Shown in pieces: positions 1 through 7,642 of a stretch of 26,479 nt of DNA. Under the pieces are notes generated by a model, which saw nothing but the letters and a program-made list of their open reading frames with translations, was not told where the DNA came from and ran no database searches. A program made the position numbers and the translations under genes. The DNA comes from Bacillota bacterium (GTDB lineage: Bacteria > Bacillota > Clostridia > Peptostreptococcales > Anaerovoracaceae), in contig JAEEGU010000196.1 of NCBI GenBank assembly GCA_016280485.1, positions 1 to 26,479 on the forward strand. The letters run 5' to 3'. The first letter of the stretch is position 1, and each line of letters starts with the position of its first letter.

Positions 1-545
1 CCTGCAACGTCGAGTGCGGAAAGAGCTGTCTTTTCAGGCATATCTGAAGGAATCTTTCCATAGATACCGCTCTGGAAGAGGATAGCCTTACCCTTGATGT
101 CTACCTGGTCGATAGCAGGTCTCATAGCGATGATTTCATCGATTCTGAGCGGAGTGAGGGAGAGGGAAACGAGAGTTGCGATCTTGTCGCCAACCTTGAG
201 GTCGCCCTTGTAGTTTTCACCGATCTGCTCTACAGTACCGAGGAGCATTCCGCCGGAACCTGTCCATGGATTCTTGTGCTTGCCGGCATTTGCAACGATT
301 TCCTTCATCTTTGCGCCGATCTTGTCCATTTCTTCCTGAGTAGTAACCTCTGCAGGCTTCTTGTCAAGTACTCTCTTTACGATTTCTGTGAAAGAAGCGG
401 AGTCGATGTTAAGAGTCTTTACATCGATAAGTACTTCGTTATCATAGATCTCCATTGTGTTGTCGATCTTGTCTGCCGGCTGTGGCAGTACACCCTTTGG
501 GGAAATAACTCTGTGTGTGCCGTAAGGGCATCCTTTTTTCTGCAT
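1..545 (-). CDS. kdd: L-erythro-3,5-diaminohexanoate dehydrogenase, N-terminal part (cut by left edge)
   Basis: Kdd catalyses NAD-dependent oxidative deamination of 3,5-diaminohexanoate to 5-amino-3-oxohexanoate in anaerobic lysine fermentation. The visible ~181 residues begin MQKKGCPYGTHRVISPKG and continue with segments such as KHKNPW, GTVEQIGENY and GDKIATLVSLSLTPL, which I recognise as the start of the Kdd family (usual length ~345). The rest, including the Rossmann dinucleotide site, lies outside the window. The ATG at 545 is set by an AGGAGG site at 554-559. A strong sigma-54 promoter lies ~65 bases upstream, and the divergent-side neighbours (a sigma-54 activator and kal) fit the lysine pathway. 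Codon usage is clean (many AAG, CTC and ATC codons), as in highly expressed catabolic genes. The main uncertainty is that the catalytic half cannot be seen. Confidence 0.85.
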   Translation of the reverse strand, partial: MQKKGCPYGTHRVISPKGVLPQPADKIDNTMEIYDNEVLIDVKTLNIDSASFTEIVKRVLDKKPAEVTTQEEMDKIGAKMKEIVANAGKHKNPWTGSGGMLLGTVEQIGENYKGDLKVGDKIATLVSLSLTPLRIDEIIAMRPAIDQVDIKGKAILFQSGIYGKIPSDMPEKTALSALDVA

Positions 546-608
546 AATAGTGTCCTCCTAAAATATAAATTAAATTAAATTACTGACATACAGTCACATC
601 TATTTATT

Positions 609-627
609 ATGCAAAAACCGTGCCAAA
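609..627 (-). promoter_or_regulatory. Sigma-54 (-24/-12) promoter of kdd
   Basis: On the minus strand the sequence reads TGGCAC-GGTTT-TTGCA, a full match to the RpoN consensus TGGCAC-N5-TTGCW, with the GG (-24) at 624-623 and the GC (-12) at 612-611. Transcription should begin near 599, leaving a ~55-base leader before the kdd ATG. RpoN promoters need an enhancer-binding ATPase, and one is encoded immediately upstream. Confidence 0.9.
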
Positions 628-743
628 GTTCAAAAAATAATTAAATATTGGGAAAACACCTTATATTGTGGTTGTGCCCGGGCGGCACACAAGAAAGCGC
701 TAAATTCTCCGAAGGAATCGCGCCGCCCGCTGCAGGTGAAAGA

Positions 744-771
744 AATAGTGAACCATTTGCGGTTCACTATT
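744..771. promoter_or_regulatory. Perfect 11-bp inverted repeat: candidate activator site for kdd and/or terminator of the regulator gene
   Basis: The arms AATAGTGAACC and GGTTCACTATT flank ATTTGC. The core GAACCA-N4-CGGTTC (750-765) recurs upstream of kal at 2918-2933. It lies ~130 bp upstream of the kdd -24 element, a usual enhancer distance for RpoN activators. It also overlaps the stop codon of the regulator and is followed on the minus strand by TTTCTTT, so a terminator role is an alternative or an additional role. Confidence 0.6.
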
Positions 772-2857
772 CAATACCGTACTTTTTCTTTTTGCGAATC
801 AGCTGGGACTGGCTGATTCCTATGGCGTTTGCCGCCTTTCTCGTGGATCCGTATTTTTCAAGCGCGTCGGCGATCATCTGCTTTTCGAACTCGTTTACTA
901 CATCGCCCAGATGCTGTCCGCTCTGTGACGGTTCAGCCTTTGCCGGCGGAGCGGTCATGCCGCTGAACAGATCCTGGTTCAGCTCCCTTGTTACATCGTA
1001 AAGCAGAATTGTGCCCGCCTTTGCGTTAATCAGGAGCCTCTGCACCACGTTTTCAATTTCCCTGATATTGCCCGGCCAGTCGTGGCCCAGAAGATATTCC
1101 ATGGCATCATAGGAAATTTCGCGGGTGATTCCGAACTTCTGTCCGTACTTTTCTATAAAATGAAGCACCAGAGCCGGGATGTCCTCCGGCCTTTCCGCCA
1201 TATTCGGTATCCGAATCGGGAAAACGCATAGTCTGTAGTAAAGGTCCTCTCTGAAGGTGCCCTCCTTTACCATGCTCTCTATGTCCCTGTTGGTCGCGCA
1301 GATTACGCGGACGTTTACTCTGTTCGGCTTGCTGGAGCCGACCTTGTAGAAAACGCCCTCCTGAATTACGCGCAGGAGCTTTACCTGAATCTCGAGCGGC
1401 AGCTCGCCTATTTCGTCGAGGAAAATCGTTCCGTTGTCGGCCTGCTCAAAATAGCCCTTTTTACCGCCGGAATTTGCCCCGGTGAATGCGCCCTTTTCGT
1501 AGCCGAAAAGCTCTGATTCTATCAGCGTCGGAGCTATTGCGGCGCAGTTTACCTTTACAAACTCCTGCATCTTTCTGGCGCTGTTCTTCTGAATGATGTT
1601 TGCGACCTTTTCCTTACCGACACCGGTTTCTCCGGTGATAAATACCGTGCAGTCGTATTTTGAAACCGCCGTTACCTTTTCAAGGACCTCTTTCATGGCC
1701 CTTGATTCACAGATGAAATCGTCGGTCAGTGTCGTAACGTTTGCCATTGAATCAAGAAGCCTTGCTTCCTTTGCCATGGCATAGTTCTGTATGCGGCGAA
1801 GGCCTTTGAGGCGCGCAAACTTCGCCTTTTCGAAAAGCGGTGCCAGGTCCTTTGCAAGCTCTATGTCGAAATCCTCGTAGCCCTTTATATAGCCAACCGC
1901 CGAAAGGATTTCAAGCTGCTTTGCGCCGGCCTCTGTGATGTACAGTGAAATATTGAAGTTATTGATAAGGTTTGCGAAGATTACGGTGCCGCCCTCACGG
2001 GTTGCTAGAATGTTCACCGTTTCGGCGCCCGGGATGTCCGCGCAGTTAATCGAAAGATCGAACGGCGGCTCGTCCTCCATGTTCTTCATGCACTCAATCG
2101 GCCGCAGAATATCTACATACCTAACCTCGTCAAACACCGCATCAAGAGCGGACGAGGCCTCCGGATTTTCACCGTGAACCATCAGTCGCTCGTCGAGGAG
2201 GCAGATTATTTTCGCATCCTTCCCCGCCTTTTTCCTGGCTGCTCTGCCGTAAATCATGTTTATCATGATGTTATTGCCGACAACTAAGATTCTGTTCTTG
2301 CCGGCCGTCTTTTCGGCAACCGTCATCAGGGTTCCCGACTCGTCCATTATGAGAAGCAGCAGGTTTATCGGCACGCCCGCAGGCACGCGAAGCGTCGGCA
2401 CGCGGTTAAAGAGAATCGCATAGCCCTCAACATCCAGCTGCGAGTACGCCAGATCTATTTTATTTATTTTAGAAATGAAAAGTGGCAGGCTGGCGAGCGA
2501 TACGTTGCAAATTACCGCATCCCCGGGCTTTAGCCCCTTTGGGTTTTCGTAGTCCGGGCCTATTTCCTCGACGATGCCGTAAGCGATTCCCGCCGTATCT
2601 GTCGTAGGATTGTGGAGCTTACCGCGCCTTTTTACGATATCTGTTACCTTTTCCTTTATCTTTTCGATATCGTCGCCGCTTTCGAGCTGGAGCTGGCGGA
2701 AATTCGTGGCTTCCATATGAATTATCCGCACAGATATGCGCATTTCGCTCGGCCGGATTTCCCGCGAATTGTCGAGACTCCACGCAGAAGTCGGAAGCAT
2801 CGACTTCGGGCCCTGCACACGACTCATGCCAAACTGTTCAAATAAACGATCTTCCAT
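767..2857 (-). CDS. Sigma-54 activator with an N-terminal Kdd-like (enzyme-derived) sensor domain
   Basis: This is a 696-residue transcription activator for RpoN promoters. Residues ~1-350 align with Kdd across the part visible in this window: FGMSRVQGPKSMLP matches YGTHRVISPKGVLP, and GKLHNPTTDTAGIAYGIVEEIG matches GKHKNPWTGSGGMLLGTVEQIG. A Rossmann-like stretch at ~189-207 (ILVVGNNIMINMIYG) lacks the usual glycine pattern, so catalysis is doubtful. Residues ~375-620 are the AAA+ domain, with Walker A GETGVGKE (409-416), the sigma-54-contact loop GAFTGA (456-461) and Walker B FLDE (479-482). Residues 655-696 are a Fis-type helix-turn-helix. No receiver, PAS or GAF domain is present. A GGAGG site lies 13 bases before the ATG, which is rather far, so a start at Met11 is possible, although the alignment extends to about residue 9. 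It probably senses a lysine-pathway metabolite and activates kdd and kal (inference). Confidence 0.88.
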   Translation of the reverse strand: MEDRLFEQFGMSRVQGPKSMLPTSAWSLDNSREIRPSEMRISVRIIHMEATNFRQLQLESGDDIEKIKEKVTDIVKRRGKLHNPTTDTAGIAYGIVEEIGPDYENPKGLKPGDAVICNVSLASLPLFISKINKIDLAYSQLDVEGYAILFNRVPTLRVPAGVPINLLLLIMDESGTLMTVAEKTAGKNRILVVGNNIMINMIYGRAARKKAGKDAKIICLLDERLMVHGENPEASSALDAVFDEVRYVDILRPIECMKNMEDEPPFDLSINCADIPGAETVNILATREGGTVIFANLINNFNISLYITEAGAKQLEILSAVGYIKGYEDFDIELAKDLAPLFEKAKFARLKGLRRIQNYAMAKEARLLDSMANVTTLTDDFICESRAMKEVLEKVTAVSKYDCTVFITGETGVGKEKVANIIQKNSARKMQEFVKVNCAAIAPTLIESELFGYEKGAFTGANSGGKKGYFEQADNGTIFLDEIGELPLEIQVKLLRVIQEGVFYKVGSSKPNRVNVRVICATNRDIESMVKEGTFREDLYYRLCVFPIRIPNMAERPEDIPALVLHFIEKYGQKFGITREISYDAMEYLLGHDWPGNIREIENVVQRLLINAKAGTILLYDVTRELNQDLFSGMTAPPAKAEPSQSGQHLGDVVNEFEKQMIADALEKYGSTRKAANAIGISQSQLIRKKKKYGIE

Positions 2858-2885
2858 AAATTTTTAACAACCTCCCGGAAGGAGC

Positions 2886-2901
2886 GAACCGAATTTGCAT
2901 C
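2886..2901. promoter_or_regulatory. Second, imperfect activator site upstream of kal
   Basis: GAACCG-AATT-TGCATC matches the reverse complement of the shared motif (GAACCG-N4-TGGTTC) at 10 of 12 defined positions. Its centre is 32 bp, about three helical turns, from the perfect site at 2918-2933. That spacing suits two activator dimers on one DNA face. Confidence 0.45.
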
Positions 2902-2916
2902 ACGCTTGCATCGCGC

Positions 2917-2934
2917 CGAACCAAAATCGGTTCG
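2917..2934. promoter_or_regulatory. Candidate upstream activator sequence for kal
   Basis: CGAACC-AAAATC-GGTTCG is a perfect inverted repeat whose core, GAACCA-N4-CGGTTC, is identical to that of the palindrome upstream of kdd (750-765). It is centred ~38 bp upstream of the kal -24 element and just downstream of the predicted start of the divergent regulator transcript, so binding could also repress the regulator's own gene. Confidence 0.6.
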
Positions 2935-2950
2935 ATTCTTTCCATTTTCA

Positions 2951-2979
2951 ATAATAAAGCATTGGCACGAAATTTGCAA
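2951..2979 (-). promoter_or_regulatory. Predicted sigma-70 promoter of the regulator gene, overlapping the kal promoter
   Basis: The minus strand has TTGCAA (2979-2974), a 17-base spacer and TATTAT (2956-2951). The -35 hexamer coincides with the -12 element of the opposite-strand sigma-54 promoter of kal, so the two holoenzymes could not bind together. Confidence 0.45.
2963..2978 (+). promoter_or_regulatory. Sigma-54 (-24/-12) promoter of kal
   Basis: TGGCAC-GAAAT-TTGCA is a full match to the RpoN consensus, with GG at 2964-2965 and GC at 2976-2977. The predicted start near 2989 leaves a ~56-base leader before the kal ATG, about the same as at kdd. Confidence 0.9.
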
Positions 2980-3044
2980 TAATATATTGTAGGTTTATAA
3001 ATACTTTTTTAACATACCAATTATTTAACAAAGGAGATTTTAAG

Positions 3045-3434
3045 ATGGAAAAGATTACTTCAACAATCAGATTAAGAATGTCAGCTAAGGATGCTCATTA
3101 CGGTGGCGAGCTCGTAGACGGTGCACATATGGTTCACCTCTTCGGCGACGTTGCTACAGAGCTCCTGATCAAGTGCGACGGAGACGAAGGTCTCTTCTGC
3201 GCATATGACAACGTAGAATTCCTCGCTCCAACTTACGCAGGCGACTACATCGAAGCTTACGGTGAAATCGACAAGATCGGTAACACTTCCCGCCACATGG
3301 TATTCGAAGCTCGCAAGGTTATCGTTTCCCGCAAGGACATCAGCGATTCCGCAGCAGACTTCCTCGAAGAGCCAATCGTTGTTTGCAGAGCATCCGGTAC
3401 ATGCGTAACTCCAAAGGAATGCAAGAGAAAGTAA
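3045..3434 (+). CDS. kal: 3-aminobutyryl-CoA ammonia-lyase
   Basis: Kal removes ammonia from L-3-aminobutyryl-CoA to give crotonyl-CoA, the step after the Kce cleavage reaction in lysine fermentation. The 129-residue length matches the family (~128), a single hotdog-fold domain. Recognisable features are the SAKDAHYGGELVDGAHMV stretch (residues 13-30), the GDVATEL segment and the AYDNVEFLAPTYAGDYIEAYG hotdog core. The start is fixed by AAAGGAG eight bases before the ATG. It is a single-gene transcript with its own sigma-54 promoter and a strong hairpin 25 bases after the stop, apart from the minus-strand kdd. Genes for the rest of the pathway are not in the window. Confidence 0.88.
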   Translation: MEKITSTIRLRMSAKDAHYGGELVDGAHMVHLFGDVATELLIKCDGDEGLFCAYDNVEFLAPTYAGDYIEAYGEIDKIGNTSRHMVFEARKVIVSRKDISDSAADFLEEPIVVCRASGTCVTPKECKRK

Positions 3435-3458
3435 TTTAGCCAACAAGATATACAAACC

Positions 3459-3492
3459 AAAAAACCGGCAGACGAAAGTCTGTCGGTTTTCT
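3459..3492. terminator. Bidirectional terminator between kal and rluB
   Basis: The stem AAAACCGGCAGAC / GTCTGTCGGTTTT closes on a GAAA loop. T-rich runs follow on both strands. It serves the convergent ends of kal (plus) and the long rluB-containing operon (minus). Confidence 0.85.
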
Positions 3493-3521
3493 ATTTCCTT
3501 CATTATTACTCTGTAGTCCCT

Positions 3522-4226
3522 CTACAGATTCTTAAGATACGTTACCTCCTCCGGAGTGAGCTTTCTGTAATGCCCCTCCATGAGCCTGCCCAGGTACAGC
3601 TCGCCCTCCGCAACTCTTTGGAGCGCAAGCACGCGGCTCCCCACCGCCTTGAACATGCGGCGCACCTGGCGGTACTTGCCCTCGCAGATCTGAATCTCCA
3701 CCGTGCAGTGGGATTTGCCCTGCCGCACGACCTTCACCTTTGCGGGGCTTGTGATGAAACCACCTATGTCGACACCCTTGCGGAGCCTGTTGATCCTCTC
3801 GTCCGAAAGAAAGCCCGAAACCTCCGCGCGGTAGGTCTTGTAAATCTCGTGGCTCGGGTGCATCAGCTTGTTCGCAAGGTCGCCGTCGTTGGTCATCAGC
3901 AGCAGTCCGCTGGTACCCACGTCAAGCCTCCCCACCGGAAAAACCCGCTCGCTCACGTCGGTAAGAAGGTCCGTCACAATCGGACGGTCCTTTTCGTCGG
4001 AAAGCGTGGTCACATAGCCAACAGGTTTATTCAGCATGTAGTAGACCATACGCCGTTCTATGCTGATCCTGCTCCCATTCACCTCCACGGTGTCGTCCGG
4101 CTGCACGTCGATGCCAAGCTCGGTCACAACCCGGCCGTTGACCTTTACGTTTCCGTTTTCAATTAGCTCGTCCGCCTTTCGCCGGGATGTCAGTCCCGAC
4201 TGGGCGATGTATTTGTTAAGTCTCAT
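3522..4226 (-). CDS. rluB: RluB/RsuA-family ribosomal pseudouridine synthase
   Basis: Enzymes of this family isomerise a specific uridine in 23S (RluB) or 16S (RsuA) rRNA. The 234 residues hold an N-terminal S4 RNA-binding domain (1-60; RLNKYIAQSGLTSRRKADELI) and a catalytic domain with the motif GRLDVGTSGLLL, in which Asp102 is the expected nucleophile. The C-terminal segment EGKYRQVRRMFKAVG is also typical. Clostridial homologues are usually called RluB, so 23S rRNA is the likelier substrate; RsuA cannot be excluded. It is the last gene of the minus-strand run, 28 bases after the cyclase gene, and ends at the shared bidirectional terminator. Confidence 0.88.
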   Translation of the reverse strand: MRLNKYIAQSGLTSRRKADELIENGNVKVNGRVVTELGIDVQPDDTVEVNGSRISIERRMVYYMLNKPVGYVTTLSDEKDRPIVTDLLTDVSERVFPVGRLDVGTSGLLLMTNDGDLANKLMHPSHEIYKTYRAEVSGFLSDERINRLRKGVDIGGFITSPAKVKVVRQGKSHCTVEIQICEGKYRQVRRMFKAVGSRVLALQRVAEGELYLGRLMEGHYRKLTPEEVTYLKNL

Positions 4227-4254
4227 TTGCCCGGTTCCGATAAAAACAGTTGAA

Positions 4255-6090
4255 TTAGTAGAGTTTGTCGAGTGTCAAAACCTCGAAGCCTTCGGTCTTG
4301 CCCTTGAGCTTGATGCTGCCGCCAAGCGAAGTGGTTTCGGCGCGGTCGCCGAGTATGTCCGCAACGGCACGGCTGATGTAAATCGTCGAAGAAGGCGCAT
4401 TCGACTCAAGACGCGAGGAAGTGTTGACTGTATCGCCTATGGCGGTAAAGTCCATACGCTGCTTTGCACCGATATTGCCGACTACGGCAGGGCCGCAGTG
4501 TACGCCGATACCGAAGCCTACGCGCTTGCCGAACTTGCGCTCGAGTTCCGCCGTAAGCGGAATTGAGCCCTCGACCATGTCCATTGCCGCACGGCATGCC
4601 TTGTAGACATAGTCATCCTGCGCCAGCGGTGCGTTCCAGAACGCCATCGTGCAGTCGCCGACGAACTTGTCGAGCGTGCCTTCGTTTTTCATTACGCAGT
4701 CGGTGGTCAGCTGGAGGTAGTCGTTTAATATTGCTACGACCTGCTCCGGTTCCATGGATTCGGACATCGTCGTGAAGCCTCGAATATCCACGAAGAGCAC
4801 GGCGATATCTACGTTCTTGCCGCCGAGGCCGAGTGCGGATTCATCCTCTTTAAGGAGCTCCGTAACAACACCCGGTGCAACGTAACGCGCGAATACCTGG
4901 GTTACGCGGCGCTTTTCGATTGCCGCCGCAATGTAGTGAAGTGCTATTGCCACGATGGCAAGCACCGTCACGATTAAAGGAATGTAGAACGGGTGGCACA
5001 GGTACCCCCTGCCCGACATGATTTTGCAAAAGATCAGCCAGCCCGGCGCGAATACCACCCAGCCGATGATTGTGAACTTAAGGCCGAATACCGCAAATAC
5101 TACGGTGCAGACCGCCGCAAAGAGCAGTGTCCAGAAATTGGTCGCCGCTTCGCTCGTTTCGACCGGCCATTCGTTGTTTATATATGCCTGTACCATATTC
5201 GCCTGGATTTCCACGCCGAACATGTTCTCGTCGTGGGTAATCGCAGTCTGGTAATTATCCTGCAGTGTCGCATCGTACGGTCCGACCAGCACGATACGGT
5301 CTTCGAAATAATCTCCCGGCACACTGCCGTTTAAGATATCGATTACGGAAATGCTCTCCGAGAAATCGCCCGGCTTTCCGCTGTATTTAATGTAAGGAAC
5401 ATCGCCTCTGCGCTCCGGCTGCTCCGCCGGCTCAATTCCAAGACTTTCACAGTACTGCTCGTAGATTTCGCGTGCAAATATCTGGTAGGTTTTTAAGCCC
5501 TCATCACCCTCCACCTGCACGTACTGACGCATGTGGCGGATGGTACCGTCGGTGTCGTAAACCGCATTGATGTGGCCGAGGCGTACAACCTCTTTAAGCT
5601 CAGGGAACGGCTCGTCCCAGCCGAGAACCGCGTCCTCGTCGATGTGGAAATCTTCGCCCTCGTCAACGAGCTGACTGCCGAAAATCGCATCGCCCGCCAG
5701 AACCACGTTGCCGCCGTTTTTGCAGGCCTCAAGCAGCCTTTGGTCGGCATAGTCGTTACCCGAATAGCCGGCGAAGACCACGTCCAGTGCGATTGCCGCA
5801 GGCCTTGCCTCGGGATCGGCATTGAGCGCGTCGATAAGGTCGGCATAGACCTCTCTCGACCAAGGCAGATTGCCCAGCTCGTTAAGCGCCGGTGAATCGA
5901 TGTTCACAAGCACAACCTCTCCGTCGGTCGCGATGCTTTCCTGATACATACTGTCGGAAAGACGTGCGTCAGCCGAATAGAGGATGCCAAGCTTAAATAA
6001 TACAACAAGCACTAAGAATATCGGCAGCAAAACCAAAAGGTTTCTTATCGTTGCCCTCGTGCGCTTTCCCTTTTTTACGTTTTCTTCCAT
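4255..6090 (-). CDS. CHASE2-domain class III adenylate cyclase
   Basis: This membrane receptor cyclase has 611 residues. A first membrane segment lies at ~17-38, followed by an extracytoplasmic CHASE2 sensor (~40-310) and three more hydrophobic segments (~320-390). The class III cyclase domain spans ~425-600. Active-site residues are all visible: metal ligands Asp435 (FVDIRGF) and Asp479 (KFVGD), base-recognition pair Lys475 and Asp547 (adenine type), and Asn556/Arg560 for transition-state stabilisation. It should therefore be an active adenylate cyclase facing the cytoplasm. The GGGAG site is ~14 bases before the ATG. The two genes before it encode possible cyclic-nucleotide or cyclic-dinucleotide hydrolases. 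No Crp-type receptor is present in the window, so the effector is unknown. Confidence 0.9.
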   Translation of the reverse strand: MEENVKKGKRTRATIRNLLVLLPIFLVLVVLFKLGILYSADARLSDSMYQESIATDGEVVLVNIDSPALNELGNLPWSREVYADLIDALNADPEARPAAIALDVVFAGYSGNDYADQRLLEACKNGGNVVLAGDAIFGSQLVDEGEDFHIDEDAVLGWDEPFPELKEVVRLGHINAVYDTDGTIRHMRQYVQVEGDEGLKTYQIFAREIYEQYCESLGIEPAEQPERRGDVPYIKYSGKPGDFSESISVIDILNGSVPGDYFEDRIVLVGPYDATLQDNYQTAITHDENMFGVEIQANMVQAYINNEWPVETSEAATNFWTLLFAAVCTVVFAVFGLKFTIIGWVVFAPGWLIFCKIMSGRGYLCHPFYIPLIVTVLAIVAIALHYIAAAIEKRRVTQVFARYVAPGVVTELLKEDESALGLGGKNVDIAVLFVDIRGFTTMSESMEPEQVVAILNDYLQLTTDCVMKNEGTLDKFVGDCTMAFWNAPLAQDDYVYKACRAAMDMVEGSIPLTAELERKFGKRVGFGIGVHCGPAVVGNIGAKQRMDFTAIGDTVNTSSRLESNAPSSTIYISRAVADILGDRAETTSLGGSIKLKGKTEGFEVLTLDKLY

Positions 6091-6115
6091 CTGAGTTTCT
6101 GTGTCTCCCTTTAGG

Positions 6116-7642
6116 TTAGCAAATCAGGCGATCCTTTTCTGCCTCTCTTGCGGCCTCTCTTGCCGCTTCGTCATCGTCGTCCGGCTCGCCGGCACGGCTC
6201 TTCTTAAAGAGGTCGAGAATAATCGGATCGATTTTGCCCTCTTTGTTTGCCATATCGTCCAAAATTGCGAATGCCTTTTCAAGCGGCATAGGCGGCTTGT
6301 ACGGTCTGTCTCGTGCGGTTAACGCATCGAACACATCGAGGATGGTTAAAAGGCGCACGTTCCAGTCGAGGTCGTCGCCCGTCTTGTGGTTCGGATAGCC
6401 CGAGCCGTTTAACAGCTCGTGGTGATCGCTTGCCCAGTTTCTGATATTTTGGTCAGCATCGGTAAACTCCATCTCGCCGAGCAGCTTTGCCGTCATAACG
6501 ACGTGGTTTTCCATGATTTCGCGTTCCTCTGCGGAAAGCGTACCCTTTTGGATTGAAAGGAGATGCACCTCTTCCTCAGTGAGCCATGGCTGCGGGTCAA
6601 GGAAATCCTCGTCCTCTTCGTCCCAGTAGGTGTTCTTGGCATAATCGCGGATGATTTTCAGCATATCATCCTTCAAAAAGCCCGCCTTGTTGATGGTGTC
6701 TATAATCTGGTGGCCCGCCTCGAGCTGTGCCTTGCGCGATTTGTATTCCTCGGCGCTGATGCGCTTTTTGAGATAGTCCACCTCGTCGATTTTCGCTATG
6801 TATTTGAATCTGTTGTGAATCGCGACCTCGCGACCGTTCAGACGTGTTTCCTTGTTCATAACCTCGAGCGGTGTAACGAGCTTGCCCACGTCGTGCAGCT
6901 GCACGGCCATGATGAAGCGGCGCTCGTCCTCCGGCGTGAAGGACCAACCCTCGCCCGTCTCATTCATCCACTTTATGAACTTCTTCGCATACTTCGCCAT
7001 GTTGCGCGAGTGGTTAGCATTATAAGGCGTAAGTGCGTCGATGGCGGTAGACATTACCGAAACCATGCTGTCCATCGTACGCTCGAGCTGACGCGAATAG
7101 TTGTGGTTTGTGAGGCAGATTGCCGTCTGGCTGGCAAGTGACAGTACGACATTGGTGTGCCACTGTGCAAACGGACCTACAAAGCCGTTCTTGCCTATTG
7201 CGTTTATAAACTGCATTACGCCGATAATCTTGCCCTTGTCGTCCTCCATAGGAATTACCAGCATGGACTGGGTATGATATCCCGTCATCTGGTCGTATTT
7301 CTTCGGACCTGAAAAGTCAAAGCCGTCGTGCGATTTGTACACATCATCGACTTTAAAAACACGGCGCTCCAGCGCACAGCGTGCGCATACGTTTTCCTTG
7401 CGCAGCGGCACGTTCGGCAGATCGATAGGGCCGTTGTCTCCGCCCTTCTTTACATTCTGGGAGCGTGTAATCATTACGCGGAATTTCAGGCTGTCGTTTT
7501 CAATAGTGTAAAGCGTACCGCCGTCACACGCAATGATGTCCATTGCCGATTCCAAAATGATCTGATAAAGCTGGCCTTCGTCCTTTATGTTGGACAATGC
7601 GATTCCTACACCCAGCAATCTGTTAATTATTATATCGTTCAT
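6116..7642 (-). CDS. GAF-domain HD-GYP-type phosphodiesterase
   Basis: This is a 508-residue cytosolic signalling protein. Residues ~10-180 form a GAF-like sensor and contain three cysteines in CARC and IIAC stretches. Residues ~190-480 form an HD domain with HDVGK (250-254), a later His379 (EIMENHVVM) and HHELLNGSGYP (407-417), matching HD-GYP except for Asn in place of the usual Asp before GSGYP. Roughly 100 residues (265-366), charged and helical-looking, are inserted between the HD and the next conserved helix. The acidic tail is DDDDEAAREAAREAE. HD-GYP proteins hydrolyse cyclic-di-GMP or related nucleotides; the substrate here is uncertain. The start overlaps the previous stop codon (ATGA), so the two are translationally coupled. 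Confidence 0.82.
   Translation of the reverse strand: MNDIIINRLLGVGIALSNIKDEGQLYQIILESAMDIIACDGGTLYTIENDSLKFRVMITRSQNVKKGGDNGPIDLPNVPLRKENVCARCALERRVFKVDDVYKSHDGFDFSGPKKYDQMTGYHTQSMLVIPMEDDKGKIIGVMQFINAIGKNGFVGPFAQWHTNVVLSLASQTAICLTNHNYSRQLERTMDSMVSVMSTAIDALTPYNANHSRNMAKYAKKFIKWMNETGEGWSFTPEDERRFIMAVQLHDVGKLVTPLEVMNKETRLNGREVAIHNRFKYIAKIDEVDYLKKRISAEEYKSRKAQLEAGHQIIDTINKAGFLKDDMLKIIRDYAKNTYWDEEDEDFLDPQPWLTEEEVHLLSIQKGTLSAEEREIMENHVVMTAKLLGEMEFTDADQNIRNWASDHHELLNGSGYPNHKTGDDLDWNVRLLTILDVFDALTARDRPYKPPMPLEKAFAILDDMANKEGKIDPIILDLFKKSRAGEPDDDDEAAREAAREAEKDRLIC

Noticed and set aside
276..578. 100-residue plus-strand frame over the kdd start
   Set aside because: It is antisense to kdd, which has clear family sequence, an RBS and a sigma-54 promoter.
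3081..3503. 140-residue frame antisense to kal
   Set aside because: It is the shadow of a strongly supported gene. It has no ribosome site and a Cys/Val-rich composition typical of antisense frames.
3570..4166. 198-residue frame antisense to rluB
   Set aside because: It lies entirely inside rluB on the other strand and has no recognisable domain or ribosome site.
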